From positions 1 through 64,000 of the forward strand of contig JACJNW010000026.1 in assembly GCA_014695195.1 (NCBI GenBank): a stretch of DNA of 64,000 nucleotides, read 5' to 3'. The notes below the pieces were generated by a model that did not search any database, was not told the origin of the DNA, and saw only the letters and a list, made by a program, of their open reading frames with translations. How positions within the stretch are numbered: position 1 is the first letter of the stretch; the number at the start of each line of letters is the position of its first letter. This document shows positions 23,984-33,670 of this stretch, piece after piece. This DNA is from Cyanobacteria bacterium FACHB-DQ100 (lineage in GTDB: Bacteria > Cyanobacteriota > Cyanobacteriia > Leptolyngbyales > Leptolyngbyaceae). A program made the position numbers and the translations under genes.

Positions 23984-25696
23984 ATGGAAACAATTTCTGA
24001 CAAACCATTTGATCCAACTGATCCCTATGTCCGTACCGCTCAGACGTTTCCCGTTTTGACGGAGGAGCAAATTGAGCGAGCCAAGTTGCTCGCTCAGGAG
24101 GAATTCTTGGCAAAAGGAACAATCCTGTTTGAGCGAGGGCAGCGGAGCGTTGATTTTTTTATTGTTTTGAAAGGCAATATTGAGATTTACGAGCATCGCC
24201 AAAATGGGGTGAATGTGTTTACGGTACACAATGAATATCAGTTCACCGGAGAAGTTGATTTATTCAATAACCGACAAATTCTGGTCGGGGGTCGTATGGG
24301 CGAGGACGGGCAGGTGTTGCGCTTTAATCGCCAGCAGTTTCGCAAGCTGATGATTGCCGAACCAGACATCGGTGAAGTCGTTGTGCGAGCGATTATCCTG
24401 CGCCGGGTGGGTTTGATTTCCCATCAACAAGGGTCTGTCGCACTCATTACAACCAAAGAGTCCGCTGACACGCTTCGGATTGAACGATTCTTACGTCGCA
24501 ACGGCTACCCGCTGGAAGTGCTCAACTATGATGCAGCCTGCCAGGAAAAAGCATTTCTAGACAATGTTGACCTTAAACCAGAACATCTTCCAGCCGTCTA
24601 TATTCATCTGGGCGAGAAGCTGTTACATAATCCCTCCAACTTTGAACTGGCTGAATGCCTTGGCTTAGTCGAGACTCTGCCACCCAACCATGTTTATGAT
24701 GTAGCTATTGTCGGTGGCGGACCTGCTGGACTTTCGGCTGCCGTCTACGCCGCCTCGGAAGCCTTAGACGTGGTGCTGATTGAAACGGAAGCCCCAGGAG
24801 GGCAAGCTGGCACTAGCTCAAAAATTGAGAACTATCTAGGGTTCCCGACTGGAATTTCTGGTCAGGCGCTCGCTGGACGGGCACAGATACAGGCGCAGAA
24901 GTTTGGAGCCACGATCGCCCTTCCCTTTTCAGTCAGTGGGATTGATTGCCAAACCCACCCCTTTACCTTGACCTTAGACAATCAGGCAAAAATTCAGACT
25001 AGAGCGGTTGTAATAGCGTCTGGTGCCCGATATCGAACCTTGGATTTTCACCATGCTTTTGACAATGCAGGTGTTTACTATGCTGCAACGGCAATGGAAG
25101 GAAGTGTTTGTCAGAGTGAGCCAGTCATTGTTGTTGGTGGTGGAAATTCCGCCGGACAAGCCGCTGTCTTTCTATCTCGTCATGCCAGTCACGTCCATAT
25201 TCTGGTTCGCAGTCAAGATCTAAAAGCGAGTATGTCTGACTACTTGGTAGGTCGCATCAAAGCTGCAGACCGCATTACGTTACATACCCAGACTGAAATC
25301 ACAGCGTTAAAGGGCGATAAACATCTAGAGGAGGTGACTTGGTATAATAGCAGCACTGGCACAACAGAAACCCATGCCATTCGCCATATTTTTCTCATGA
25401 TTGGTGCCGTTCCCAATACCCAATGGCTGCAAGACTGCTTAACGCTTGACGAGAAAGGCTTTGTCTGTACTGGACCTCAGCTTATCGAGCGTCAAGCTTG
25501 GAGGCTCCAACGACAACCGACAATCTTTGAGACGAGTGTTCCTGGTATTTTTGCTGCGGGTGATGTGCGTTCTGGCTCGGTTAAACGGGTTGCTTCGGCG
25601 GTTGGTGAGGGGGCCATTATTATCAGTCAGGTACATCAGTTTTTAAGCGAGCAGAACGGACGAGACCTCTCGAATCAGCAATTACCGATTCACTAG
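23984..25696 (+). CDS. Cyclic-nucleotide-binding domain fused to thioredoxin-reductase-like flavoprotein
   Basis: This is a 570-residue fusion. Residues ~35-150 form a cNMP-binding (CRP-like) domain (LAKGTILFERGQRSVDFFIVLKGNIEIYE, then FTGEVDLFNNRQILVGGR). Residues ~160-235 are a linker domain. From ~238 a class II pyridine-nucleotide flavoprotein follows: FAD site VAIVGGGPAGLSAA, the GGQAGTSSKIENYLGFP loop, NAD(P) site VIVVGGGNSAGQAA (~380) and the C-terminal PGIFAAGDVR. The CxxC of true thioredoxin reductases is absent (the place reads AATAMEGSVC), so it is not a thioredoxin reductase. Nucleotide- or ligand-gated electron transfer is inferred. Confidence 0.87.
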   Translation: METISDKPFDPTDPYVRTAQTFPVLTEEQIERAKLLAQEEFLAKGTILFERGQRSVDFFIVLKGNIEIYEHRQNGVNVFTVHNEYQFTGEVDLFNNRQILVGGRMGEDGQVLRFNRQQFRKLMIAEPDIGEVVVRAIILRRVGLISHQQGSVALITTKESADTLRIERFLRRNGYPLEVLNYDAACQEKAFLDNVDLKPEHLPAVYIHLGEKLLHNPSNFELAECLGLVETLPPNHVYDVAIVGGGPAGLSAAVYAASEALDVVLIETEAPGGQAGTSSKIENYLGFPTGISGQALAGRAQIQAQKFGATIALPFSVSGIDCQTHPFTLTLDNQAKIQTRAVVIASGARYRTLDFHHAFDNAGVYYAATAMEGSVCQSEPVIVVGGGNSAGQAAVFLSRHASHVHILVRSQDLKASMSDYLVGRIKAADRITLHTQTEITALKGDKHLEEVTWYNSSTGTTETHAIRHIFLMIGAVPNTQWLQDCLTLDEKGFVCTGPQLIERQAWRLQRQPTIFETSVPGIFAAGDVRSGSVKRVASAVGEGAIIISQVHQFLSEQNGRDLSNQQLPIH

Positions 25697-25793
25697 TAGC
25701 GATCGCCACTGGAATTCGCAGCATTGGACAAGCAATCGAGTCTTGGGTTGAACAGTCAGGAGCAAAGACAATTGTAATTGCAGGACAGAGACT

Positions 25794-26423
25794 ATGAAAA
25801 TCGGCATTATTGGCTCAGGTAATATTGGCGGAACACTGGGACGTCACTGGGCTAAGGTAGGATATGAAGTGATGTTTAGCTCTAGGAATCCGGCGGAGCT
25901 AAAGACAATGGCAGCGGAAGCGGGTGCCCAGATGGGTACAGTACAGGAAGCCTCGGCGTTTGGCGAGGTGATTCTGCTGGCAATTCCATTTGGTAAGGTT
26001 CCTGATTTAGCGCAGCAAATTGGACGGTTAGACAACAAGATTCTGATTGATGCCACTAATCCCTATCCGCAACGGGATGGGGATTTGGCAAGAGAAATAA
26101 TTGAGGACCAGGCTCAAACGGCAAGCGGATATGTTGCCAGTCAGTTTCCAGGGGCTCACACCATCAAAGCATTTAAGTCCATCTACTACAAAGTGCTGGA
26201 AGAAAAAGCGTTTCGCTCTGGAAATGAACGAATCGCCGTACAAATTTGTGGTGATGATCAGCAGGCTAAACAAACAGTCAAACAATTGATTGAAGCGATC
26301 GGATTTACACCGCAGGATCTTGGAAACCTCAACAGTGGCACCATTTTTGAACCTAACGCACCACTCTACAGAAATAAGAACCTGGCGATCGTCGAGGCGG
26401 AATTCTTGTTGAGCCAGCCATAA
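25794..26423 (+). CDS. NADPH-dependent F420-reductase-like oxidoreductase
   Basis: This 209-residue protein has an N-terminal GSGNIGG Rossmann motif (MKIGIIGSGNIGGTLGRHWAKVGYEV) followed by FSSRNP, the NADP-preferring loop, as in the F420 reductase/ProC-like family (NADP_bind). The later segments ILIDATNPYPQRDGD and PGAHTIKAFKSIYYKVLEEKAF are also family features. Cyanobacteria with these genes do not necessarily use F420 here, so the actual substrate is unknown. It lies between the flavoprotein and a broken quinone reductase gene. Confidence 0.82.
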   Translation: MKIGIIGSGNIGGTLGRHWAKVGYEVMFSSRNPAELKTMAAEAGAQMGTVQEASAFGEVILLAIPFGKVPDLAQQIGRLDNKILIDATNPYPQRDGDLAREIIEDQAQTASGYVASQFPGAHTIKAFKSIYYKVLEEKAFRSGNERIAVQICGDDQQAKQTVKQLIEAIGFTPQDLGNLNSGTIFEPNAPLYRNKNLAIVEAEFLLSQP

Positions 26424-26476
26424 CGCTCACAGGCTGTTTGTGAATATCTTATCCAAATCAAAAGAAGAAAGCCGCT

Positions 26477-27529
26477 GTGTCCATCTCGACAAGTATGAAT
26501 CAAAGCTCAATTGCCACTCAATCAAGAATGCAAGCAGCTTGGTATCAACAACAAGGCACAGCCAATGATGTGATTGAAATTGGTGAACTGCCAACACCTG
26601 AACCGCAAGCAGGCGAGGTGAGAGTCAGGGTTTATGCTTCTGGGGTTAATCCCTCTGACACTAAATTTCGCAGTGGTTAGGGTGGGTTGAGGATGGCTTT
26701 CCCGCGTGTGATTCCTCATCAAGACGGCGCAGGGGTGATTGAAAGCGTTGGTGAAGGAGTTTCATCGACTCGGATTGGGGAACATGTCTGGATATATGAA
26801 GCCCAACTAAGACAACCCTTTGGCACTGCCGCTGAATTTGTCGTTGTCCCAGATGCTAATGCAGTCCGTCTACCCGATAACACTAAGTTTGTAGAAGGTG
26901 CGTGTTTGGGCGTTCCAGCGGTGACGGCTCATCGGTGTTTATTTGCAGACGGAACGATCGCCAATCAAACAGTGCTCGTTACGGGTGGCGCGGGTGCCGT
27001 TGGGTACTACGCGGTGCAACTGGCAAAGTGGGCAGGTGCAACGGTAATCACAACGGTTAGTCGCCCTGAACAAGAGGAATTGGTGCGCTCGGTCAATGCC
27101 GATTACATCATCAATTACAAGACTGAAAATGTAATTGATCGCATTCAATCAATTGCTCAACAAGAACGTGGAGTTGATCGCGTTGTTGATGTTGATCTGA
27201 GCGCTAACCTTGACATTGCTGCCGCTGTTCTCAAACCCAACTGCGACGTCGCTACCTACAACACTGGCGATCCAAACAATCGTCCAGCCATTCCTGCCCA
27301 AACGTTTCTGGTACATGGCACGGTTTTACGATTTGTGCTGGTGTACATCATGCCTGATGCTGCAAAACAACAGGCAATTCAGGACATTACTGCTGCCTTA
27401 GAAGCGGGGGCGTTGCACCACAACATTGCCCAACGCTTTTCGCTGAGTGAAGTGGCAGCAGCGCATGACGCACAAGACAGCGGCAAGATGATAGGTAAGG
27501 CAATCGTCGAAATCAACACGGGACACTAA
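26477..27529 (+). pseudogene. Quinone oxidoreductase (zeta-crystallin-like MDR), interrupted by an amber codon
   Basis: One continuous frame is broken once by TAG at 26678-26680. Residues before it (AAWYQQQGTANDVIEIGELP, then VRVYASGVNPSDTKFRSG) and after it (GGLRMAFPRVIPHQDGAGVI) are the normal consecutive parts of an NADPH:quinone reductase. A Trp codon TGG mutated to TAG fits the site. Downstream, the NADPH motif TGGAGAVGYYAVQLAKWAGA is intact, to a total of about 350 codons, normal for the family. Restart at ATG 26693 could make a protein lacking the N-terminal domain, which is unlikely to be active. It is either a recent pseudogene or a suppressed amber. Confidence 0.85.
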
Positions 27530-27616
27530 GCTAACGTGAGTTCTGCTTAGCGCAAAAAAACTTGACATCTATAGGAGCGTCAGTGCCGTGGTAGCAGCGC
27601 TTATATTGTAGGGAAT

Positions 27617-29155
27617 TTATTTAGAGATATTTTGGTTTGCGTGGACGTTGTACAGTTCTGCTTGAGGCAGCAACGAATCTCCAGTATACTCTTCAGCAAA
27701 AGAGCCACTCGGTTCCTTCAAGCAAAACGCGCATAGACTTGCACAAACGAGAGCGCTAATTCCCATTGCTTGAAACAAAGTTTGCGCGTTGGAGAGGCTG
27801 AAAATCGTTAGGTAGACCACACCGCCAAAATTGCCATACGCACCCACGCTGCCCGCGATTTGTCCTGTCACTTCTCGCTTGATCAAGGGCACTAAGCCGA
27901 ACGTTGCACCACACCCAGCTTGAGCAAAGTAAGCAGCAAGGATTGTAACGGCGATTGCCCAACCGATCGACCAGCTTGCATGAATTCCAGCAGCCATGAG
28001 ATAGCTGATTCCAATTCCTGCGCTAATCGCGGTTAGCGTCCACTTACGACTGCCAAAACGGTCAGAAATTAGACCACCGCTGGGGCGAGAAAATAAATTC
28101 ATGAATGGGTAAACAGCAGCAATCATACTTGCTGTCACATGATCGAGACGAAAAGTAGACTCAAAAAATGCAGGAAGCATCGAGACGACCGCGAGTTCTG
28201 ATCCAAAGCTCACGACGTAAGCAAAATTGAGTAAGCCGACTTGTCGGTATTCATAACGTTCATTGAGTGGGTAGGTTTTGCGGTGGCTTACAACTTCGTG
28301 GTTAACCTGCCACGCTTTATAAGTTTGATAAGCAAACAGGACTGCGAGTAATGTCCAAGTAATCAGGAGTTGAGTTTGGTTGAAAAAGCGAACATTCGGT
28401 TGAGCTAAGCGCCACGCGAGTAAGCCGAGCGCGAAAATTAGACCGAAGTTAAAGGCGATCATTGCATAGAAGCTGTGGGCACTTGTGACCTCGATCGCGC
28501 CACTGCGTTTTGGCTTTTTGTAAGTTTTTCCGGTTGGGGTATCTTGGGCGGCTCGACCATAGATCCAGCCGTAGATTGCACAGACTACACCAACAAGCGA
28601 GATCGCGACTCTCCAGTTCGTTGCGCCTCCTGCTAGAAACGCGGTTCCAACTGCGACAAGCGGCAATGCAAATTCAGCGGCAAATGCACCGAAGTTTCCC
28701 CATCCGCCATAGATACCTTCAGCCATCCCAATTTCTTTGGGCGGAAACCATTCTGATACCATGCGAATGCCGACAACGAACCCTGCACCGACAATTCCCA
28801 TAAGCAATCGGCTTAACACTAAGTGATTAAAGTTCTGCGATAGTGCCGTTGCAAAACAAGGTAAAGCAGCGAAAATCAGGAGCGTTGAAAATGTAATTCG
28901 AGGTCCATAGCGATCAAGCAACATCCCAATAATGATACGCGCGGGAATTGTGAGCGCTAAGTTACAGATTGAGATCGTTCTAAGTTGTTCGGGGTGAAGA
29001 TCAAATTCACGACCGATCGTGGTTGCAAATGGAGCAAAATTGAACCATGCAACAAAAGTTAGAAAAAACGCGAACCAAGTTAAGTGAAGGACGTGATAGC
29101 GATTTGTTGAAGATTGACCGAACAGATGTCGGGAGGAAAGGAGATCTTTGAGCAT
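27617..29155 (-). CDS. nrtP: Nitrate/nitrite permease NrtP (MFS, NNP family)
   Basis: This 512-residue major-facilitator protein imports nitrate/nitrite across the plasma membrane. NNP features are visible: WFNFAPFATTIGREFDL in helix 1, NLALTIPARIIIGMLLDRYGPR, the Gly-rich nitrate signature in AEGIYGGWGNFGAFAAE, and a second one in GSVGAYGNFGGVVYL. A large cytosolic loop near the middle (HRKTYPLNERYEYRQ) matches cyanobacterial NrtP. It is the third gene of the leftward nirA-narB-nrtP cluster, 87 bp after narB, and is apparently intact. Confidence 0.93.
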   Translation of the reverse strand: MLKDLLSSRHLFGQSSTNRYHVLHLTWFAFFLTFVAWFNFAPFATTIGREFDLHPEQLRTISICNLALTIPARIIIGMLLDRYGPRITFSTLLIFAALPCFATALSQNFNHLVLSRLLMGIVGAGFVVGIRMVSEWFPPKEIGMAEGIYGGWGNFGAFAAEFALPLVAVGTAFLAGGATNWRVAISLVGVVCAIYGWIYGRAAQDTPTGKTYKKPKRSGAIEVTSAHSFYAMIAFNFGLIFALGLLAWRLAQPNVRFFNQTQLLITWTLLAVLFAYQTYKAWQVNHEVVSHRKTYPLNERYEYRQVGLLNFAYVVSFGSELAVVSMLPAFFESTFRLDHVTASMIAAVYPFMNLFSRPSGGLISDRFGSRKWTLTAISAGIGISYLMAAGIHASWSIGWAIAVTILAAYFAQAGCGATFGLVPLIKREVTGQIAGSVGAYGNFGGVVYLTIFSLSNAQTLFQAMGISALVCASLCAFCLKEPSGSFAEEYTGDSLLPQAELYNVHANQNISK

Positions 29156-29242
29156 TGTAAATTTTCCAGGTGAGGTACTAGTCTGCTCGTAATTAGAAAT
29201 CAGGAGCTAACGGCGCGAAGCTTGTTTCAATAGGCTGAAGCA

Positions 29243-31439
29243 TCAAGTTTGAGACTCTGCCATCACAAATTCAGGTATTGATATAGACGAAATCGGCTCG
29301 GCACCAACCGGAACCAGTTGAACTGCACAAGCTTTCAATTCAGGCTGTAGAGACTCAGGACAGGAAATCGGATGAGTCAGCGCATTCGATTCGGATTGAG
29401 TTGCCCAGAGCGCTCCCCAGTGCATTGGAACAAAAACCGTTCCAGGCACGATCGCACTCGTGATCAGAACTGGAAATTTCGCCTTGCCGCGATGCGATCG
29501 CACCTCAATCCAGTCATTGTTCTGCAAGCCTAAGCGAGTTGCATCATTTGGGTGGATTTCTAAAAATGGGTGAGGATGCATCTGTCGCAGCTTCTCGATG
29601 CGACCTGTCCGGGTTTGAGTATGCCAATGACCGTACAGCCTGCCAGTGGTTAGAACAAACGGATAATCGGCATCGGGAGTTTCTGCTAAACCTCGCGAAT
29701 GATAAGCACCAAATCGAGCACGACCATCAGGGGTGGGAAAGCGATGATCAGTGTACAGTCGTTTCGAGGTTCGAGCAGAATGTTGACCTGCGGGATAAGG
29801 CCATTGAACCGCACCGTGTTGGAGTAATTCGTGGCTGAGTCCGGTCATGTCACAGAGGCGATCGCGGGTAAGTTGCACAAATTCCGCAAAAACCTCTGCC
29901 GCATTGGTAAAGTGAAAGGCTTCAGCAAAGCCTAAACGCCGACCCACTTCGGCAAAAATTTCCCAATCTGCTTTTGCTTGTCCCGGTGGATCACGAAATG
30001 CTGGAAGCAAGGTTACAACTCGCTCAGAATTGGTCATTGTTCCAGTTTTTTCGCCCCATTGTGCTGCTGGAAGTAAAACGTGGGCGTAGTTCGCGGTCTC
30101 GGTTGGATAGTAGGCATCTTGGTAAACCGTGAATGGGGAAGCCCGCAGAGCGGCTTTTGTCCGGGGGAGATCGGGCATACTCACGGCAGGATTCGTGGCT
30201 GCAATCCAAAGAAAGCGAACTTCTCCCAGTTCTAAGCCGCGAATCATGTCCCAAGCGGTGCGTCCAACTTGGGTTGAGATCTGACCTGGGGGTAAGTTCC
30301 AGAACTGTTCGACTTCAGCACGATCACTTGCATTTTTCACCCAGCGATATCCGGGTAAAAGTCCTGCAAGTCCTCCAACTTCTCGCCCGCCCATCGCATT
30401 CGGTTGACCTGTGAGCGAGAAGGGACCTGCACCGGGTTTTTCGATTTGACCTGTAAGGAGATGGAGGTTGATCAGCGATCGAGCTTTCGCTGTTCCCTCG
30501 CTCGATTGGTTTATGCCCATTGTCCAAAGCGATAAAACCCGCTTGGATTTTGCCCAATATCGAGCGGCGGTTTCGAGGGCTTCGATCGATATATTGCAGC
30601 GTTCAGCCACGACTTCAGGTGGGTAATGCTGAATTACATCTGCATAAGCTGGAAAGTTCGCGACACATTCATCAATAAAGGCATAATCAACCTGCTTCCA
30701 TTGGTTTAGCAGGTAAGCAATGCCATTGAGAAGATCGATATCAGTACCGGGACGAATGGCGAGGTGGAGGTCTGCTGCTTCAGCAGTTGATGTACGACGT
30801 GGATCAACGACAATCATTTTGACATGACGATGCTGTCGATGATACTTCCGTAATCGGTTAAAGATGATTGGATGACATTCAGCAGTATTCGTACCAATGA
30901 GGAATGCACAATCGGTGAGTTCTAGATCGTCATAGCAGCAAGGAGGACCGTCAGACCCTACAGCTCTTGGTATAGGCTGTGACGGCTGAAGACATACATA
31001 AACGGGAATTTGAATCGATGTTATTCGTGCCGAGAAATCCCCGCATGAGTTTGTGAATGACATAATAGTCTTCGGTCATGAACTGACCGGAACCGTAAAG
31101 ACAAATTGCTTCAGAGCCATAATAGGTTTTTGTTTGCTGAAGTTGCTCCACGATGCGATCGAGCGCCTGATCCCAACTTACCCGCTGAAATGGTTCGTCA
31201 AGACTGTTTCGCATCATTGGGTAAAGGAGACGCTGTTTGTCGATCGCTTCGGTCACGGTTGCGCCTTTGACACAAATCATGCCTTGACTTGAGGGGTGAT
31301 CGCGATCGCCTCGAACTTTCCAAATTGGAGTCCCTTGACTATCGCGATGGATGGCTTTTCCTTTTTGAGCCGGGGGCGACACTTCTAAACCACACCCTAC
31401 ACCACAGTAAGGGCAGAGCGTTTTTGTTACGTCTGTCAT
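29243..31439 (-). pseudogene. narB: Ferredoxin-nitrate reductase NarB, disrupted by a +1 frameshift
   Basis: NarB reduces nitrate to nitrite with ferredoxin, using a molybdopterin cofactor and a [4Fe-4S] cluster. The N-terminal frame (31439 to ~30966) has the cluster motif [12 protein letters not shown] and [12 protein letters not shown]. It then runs off to a stop at 30951-30953, while the rest of the protein continues in another frame from [21 protein letters not shown] down to 29243. Dropping one base near 30965 restores [10 protein letters not shown] and a protein of about 732 residues, the expected NarB length. The rest of the gene is open and conserved-looking, so the lesion is either recent or a sequencing error. 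It follows nirA by 14 bp. Confidence 0.9.
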
Positions 31440-31453
31440 TGTTAATGTCTCAC

Positions 31454-33115
31454 TTAGCTTTGGGTGACTTCGTTGAGCAGTTCCGGTGGTACGAAATAAT
31501 CAGTTTGTCTTGGTTTTGCTCCGAAGTGTTCGATCATCAAATTTCGCAAAATTGGTAAGAGATCATCACACGGAACACCGGATTGCACTCGCGATCCTAA
31601 ATGAGCCTCGCTGCCAACTTTACCGCCCATCCAAATATCGACGGCTTCAACGACTTGCCCGTTTTTGCGGGCTTTGGTTCCCATTAATCCGATGTCTGCA
31701 ACTTGCGGCTGTCCACAGGAGTTGGGGCAACCTGTCCAATGGATTCGCACGGGCTGTGGAACGGTTAATTCTGCTTCGAGGGCTTTGATTATGGCTAAAG
31801 CACGATTTTTAGTTTCAATCAAAGCGAATCCGCAAAATTGGCTTCCGGTACAAGAGACAAGCCAGCGAGAAACCGGATCAGGCTCAACTAGAAAGCGTTC
31901 TTGAAGTAAAGGTTCTTTTAACAACGCATCTAATCGCGAATTTGGAACATTTGGAATAATTAGATTTTGCTCAACCGTCAACCGCAGTTCACCACTTCCA
32001 TAGACATCGGCCATTCGCGCAAGTTCAAACATTTCATGGGCATACAAGCGACCGATCGGAATATGTAAGCCAACATAGTTTAATCCCGGTTGCTTTTGCG
32101 GATACACGCCAATGTGATCGCGTTTGTCCAAAGTCATTTCATCAGCTTCGGCAGCAGACTCAAGCGATCGACCCAGTTGTTGTTCTAGCTCGGATCGAAA
32201 CTTTTCAATTCCCCAAGCATCGATTAAATACATCAATCGTGATTTTTGACGATTGGCTCTCAGTCCATGATTGCGATACAACAATAGAACCGCTTCGCAG
32301 ACGGCGACCACATCACCCGGAGAAACCCAAGCATTCAACGGAACAGCTTCTTGATACCGCTTGGGTGAGAACATACCGCCAACAATGACGTTAAAGCCGA
32401 TTTGATCATGCTTATAAGCGGGAATAAAAGCAAGATCATTGGTTTCTGCATGAACTGAATTGTCGCGACATCCAGCGATCGCAATGTTAAATTTTCGGGG
32501 CAGGTTAGTGAAAGCAGAGTTCCCGGCTCCCATATGGGTAATCATGTCTTGCACTGCACGACACAAGCCGCGAGTATCAATCAATTCATCAGCTTCAAGC
32601 CCTGCAACCGGAGAACCAGTCACATTGCGAACATTATCTACTCCGGTTTGAACGCTCGTCATTCCCGCTTCTTCAAATCGTCGGAAGATATCTGGTGCAT
32701 CTTCGATCCGAATGCCTCGAAGCTGAATATTTTGACGAGTGGTAATGTCGGCATTGCCCTCGTCGCCGTAGCGCTGCACAATCTCTGCTAAAACGCGCAT
32801 ATGGTTGCTTGGCATCACTCCGTTCGCGGTTCGCATTCGGAGCATGAATCTTCCAGGCGTGACTTCACGATAGAACAATCCCAGCACACGCAGTCTGAAA
32901 TCTCGATCGGCTTCTTCGATCCCTTCCCAGCCTACACTCGCAAGCAGCTCTAGCTCTCGCTTTAGCACTAATCCGTCCTTCTCTGCCTTAATTCGTTCAA
33001 ACTTATTCTGTGTTTTTGCAGGAGGAGCTTCGGTTGTTAAATTCTCAAACTGAGCGATCGTTTCCACGTCTGTCAAATTCTCTGATGCACTTGCAGTCTT
33101 AGAGATTCCAGTCAT
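31454..33115 (-). CDS. nirA: Ferredoxin-nitrite reductase NirA
   Basis: NirA catalyses the six-electron reduction of nitrite to ammonium using ferredoxin, siroheme and a [4Fe-4S] cluster. The protein has 553 residues from ATG 33115 (start MTGISK, with GGAG nine bases upstream; a longer frame exists but lacks support). Both halves of the cluster/siroheme ligand pattern are present: [11 protein letters not shown] and [14 protein letters not shown]. The nitrite/sulfite reductase ferredoxin-like half repeats are recognisable ([14 protein letters not shown], then [15 protein letters not shown]). It is the first gene of the cluster, under the NtcA-type promoter at 33215-33256. Confidence 0.95.
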   Translation of the reverse strand: MTGISKTASASENLTDVETIAQFENLTTEAPPAKTQNKFERIKAEKDGLVLKRELELLASVGWEGIEEADRDFRLRVLGLFYREVTPGRFMLRMRTANGVMPSNHMRVLAEIVQRYGDEGNADITTRQNIQLRGIRIEDAPDIFRRFEEAGMTSVQTGVDNVRNVTGSPVAGLEADELIDTRGLCRAVQDMITHMGAGNSAFTNLPRKFNIAIAGCRDNSVHAETNDLAFIPAYKHDQIGFNVIVGGMFSPKRYQEAVPLNAWVSPGDVVAVCEAVLLLYRNHGLRANRQKSRLMYLIDAWGIEKFRSELEQQLGRSLESAAEADEMTLDKRDHIGVYPQKQPGLNYVGLHIPIGRLYAHEMFELARMADVYGSGELRLTVEQNLIIPNVPNSRLDALLKEPLLQERFLVEPDPVSRWLVSCTGSQFCGFALIETKNRALAIIKALEAELTVPQPVRIHWTGCPNSCGQPQVADIGLMGTKARKNGQVVEAVDIWMGGKVGSEAHLGSRVQSGVPCDDLLPILRNLMIEHFGAKPRQTDYFVPPELLNEVTQS

Positions 33116-33214
33116 CACGTTTATCTCCACAGCAAAGCTAGCAAATTTACTAAAAGCAAATCTGTAAAACAATACTTCTAAGCAGCAATATTCTTTTGAG
33201 CGGTCCTGCTGATT

Positions 33215-33256
33215 AGGCTATGCAATTCAGTAAAGTGCTTCGGTAAACATAGCTAC
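33215..33256 (-). promoter_or_regulatory. NtcA-activated promoter of the nitrate cluster
   Basis: GTA-N8-TAC at 33243-33256 (GTAAACATAGCTAC on the + strand) is the consensus site for the cyanobacterial nitrogen regulator NtcA. Reading the minus strand, exactly 22 bases follow and then TAGCCT (33220-33215), which fits the TAN3T -10 box. GTAN8TAC-N22-TAN3T is the classic class II NtcA promoter. Transcription would start near 33208, about 92 bp before the nirA ATG. Confidence 0.88.
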
Positions 33257-33528
33257 AAAGAGCAGGAAACTTGCCTAAATCTATCTTTAGGTAGGTTATT
33301 GTTAATTCGCAAAGTTAGAGTTCTAATTTTTGCTGGAAGGTTTGTATTGTTGAGGTGAGAAAGTTGGTTGTGTCCCAAAGAATGGTAGAGCAGGGAAGTT
33401 TAATTTTCTCTAGTCTTGCTCTAAATGACGATTGATTCCCTGTTGTTGAGTACAGTGCTACACAATGACTCAAGTAAATTGATACATTCAAGGTCTCACA
33501 GGAAGCCTTTCACTATAGCTCCGATCAC

Positions 33529-33556
33529 ATAAAAAACGTGGCGGTTAAACCACGTT
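33529..33556 (-). terminator. Rho-independent terminator (minus strand)
   Basis: AACGTGG (33535-33541) and CCACGTT (33550-33556) form a 7-bp stem with an 8-base loop. On the minus strand the stem is followed by a run of at least six T. It closes a leftward transcript whose visible end is the gene fragment at 33580-33670. Confidence 0.75.
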
Positions 33557-33579
33557 CAACAATCCGTGTATCGAATTGA

Positions 33580-33670
33580 TTAAAGCTCTCCAGCATTGAG
33601 TGGATTGCTCATCGGATAGAGTTCTACTTTCGTCATCGTACTGTGAGCCATTTTGCCGAACACTGGACAT
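33580..33670 (-). pseudogene. 3' end of a gene cut off by the insertion sequence
   Basis: On the minus strand an open frame comes out of the IS left end at 33670 and ends at TAA 33580-33582, reading ...C-P-V-F-G-K-M-A-H-S-T-M-T-K and then V-E-L-Y-P-M-S-N-P-L-N-A-G-E-L. It stops 24 bp before a good terminator. The upstream part of the gene is not on the other side of the IS. The family is not recognised. Confidence 0.5.

Noticed and set aside
23984-25696. Annotation of the flavoprotein as a true thioredoxin reductase
   Set aside because: The redox-active CxxC is missing from the expected place, so only fold-level similarity is claimed.
25697-25793. Short protein-like frame (ATGIRSIGQAIESWVEQSG, then AKTIVIAGQRL) before the F420-reductase-like gene
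   Set aside because: It could be a gene relic, but it is only about 32 codons with no start. It was not strong enough to list as a feature.
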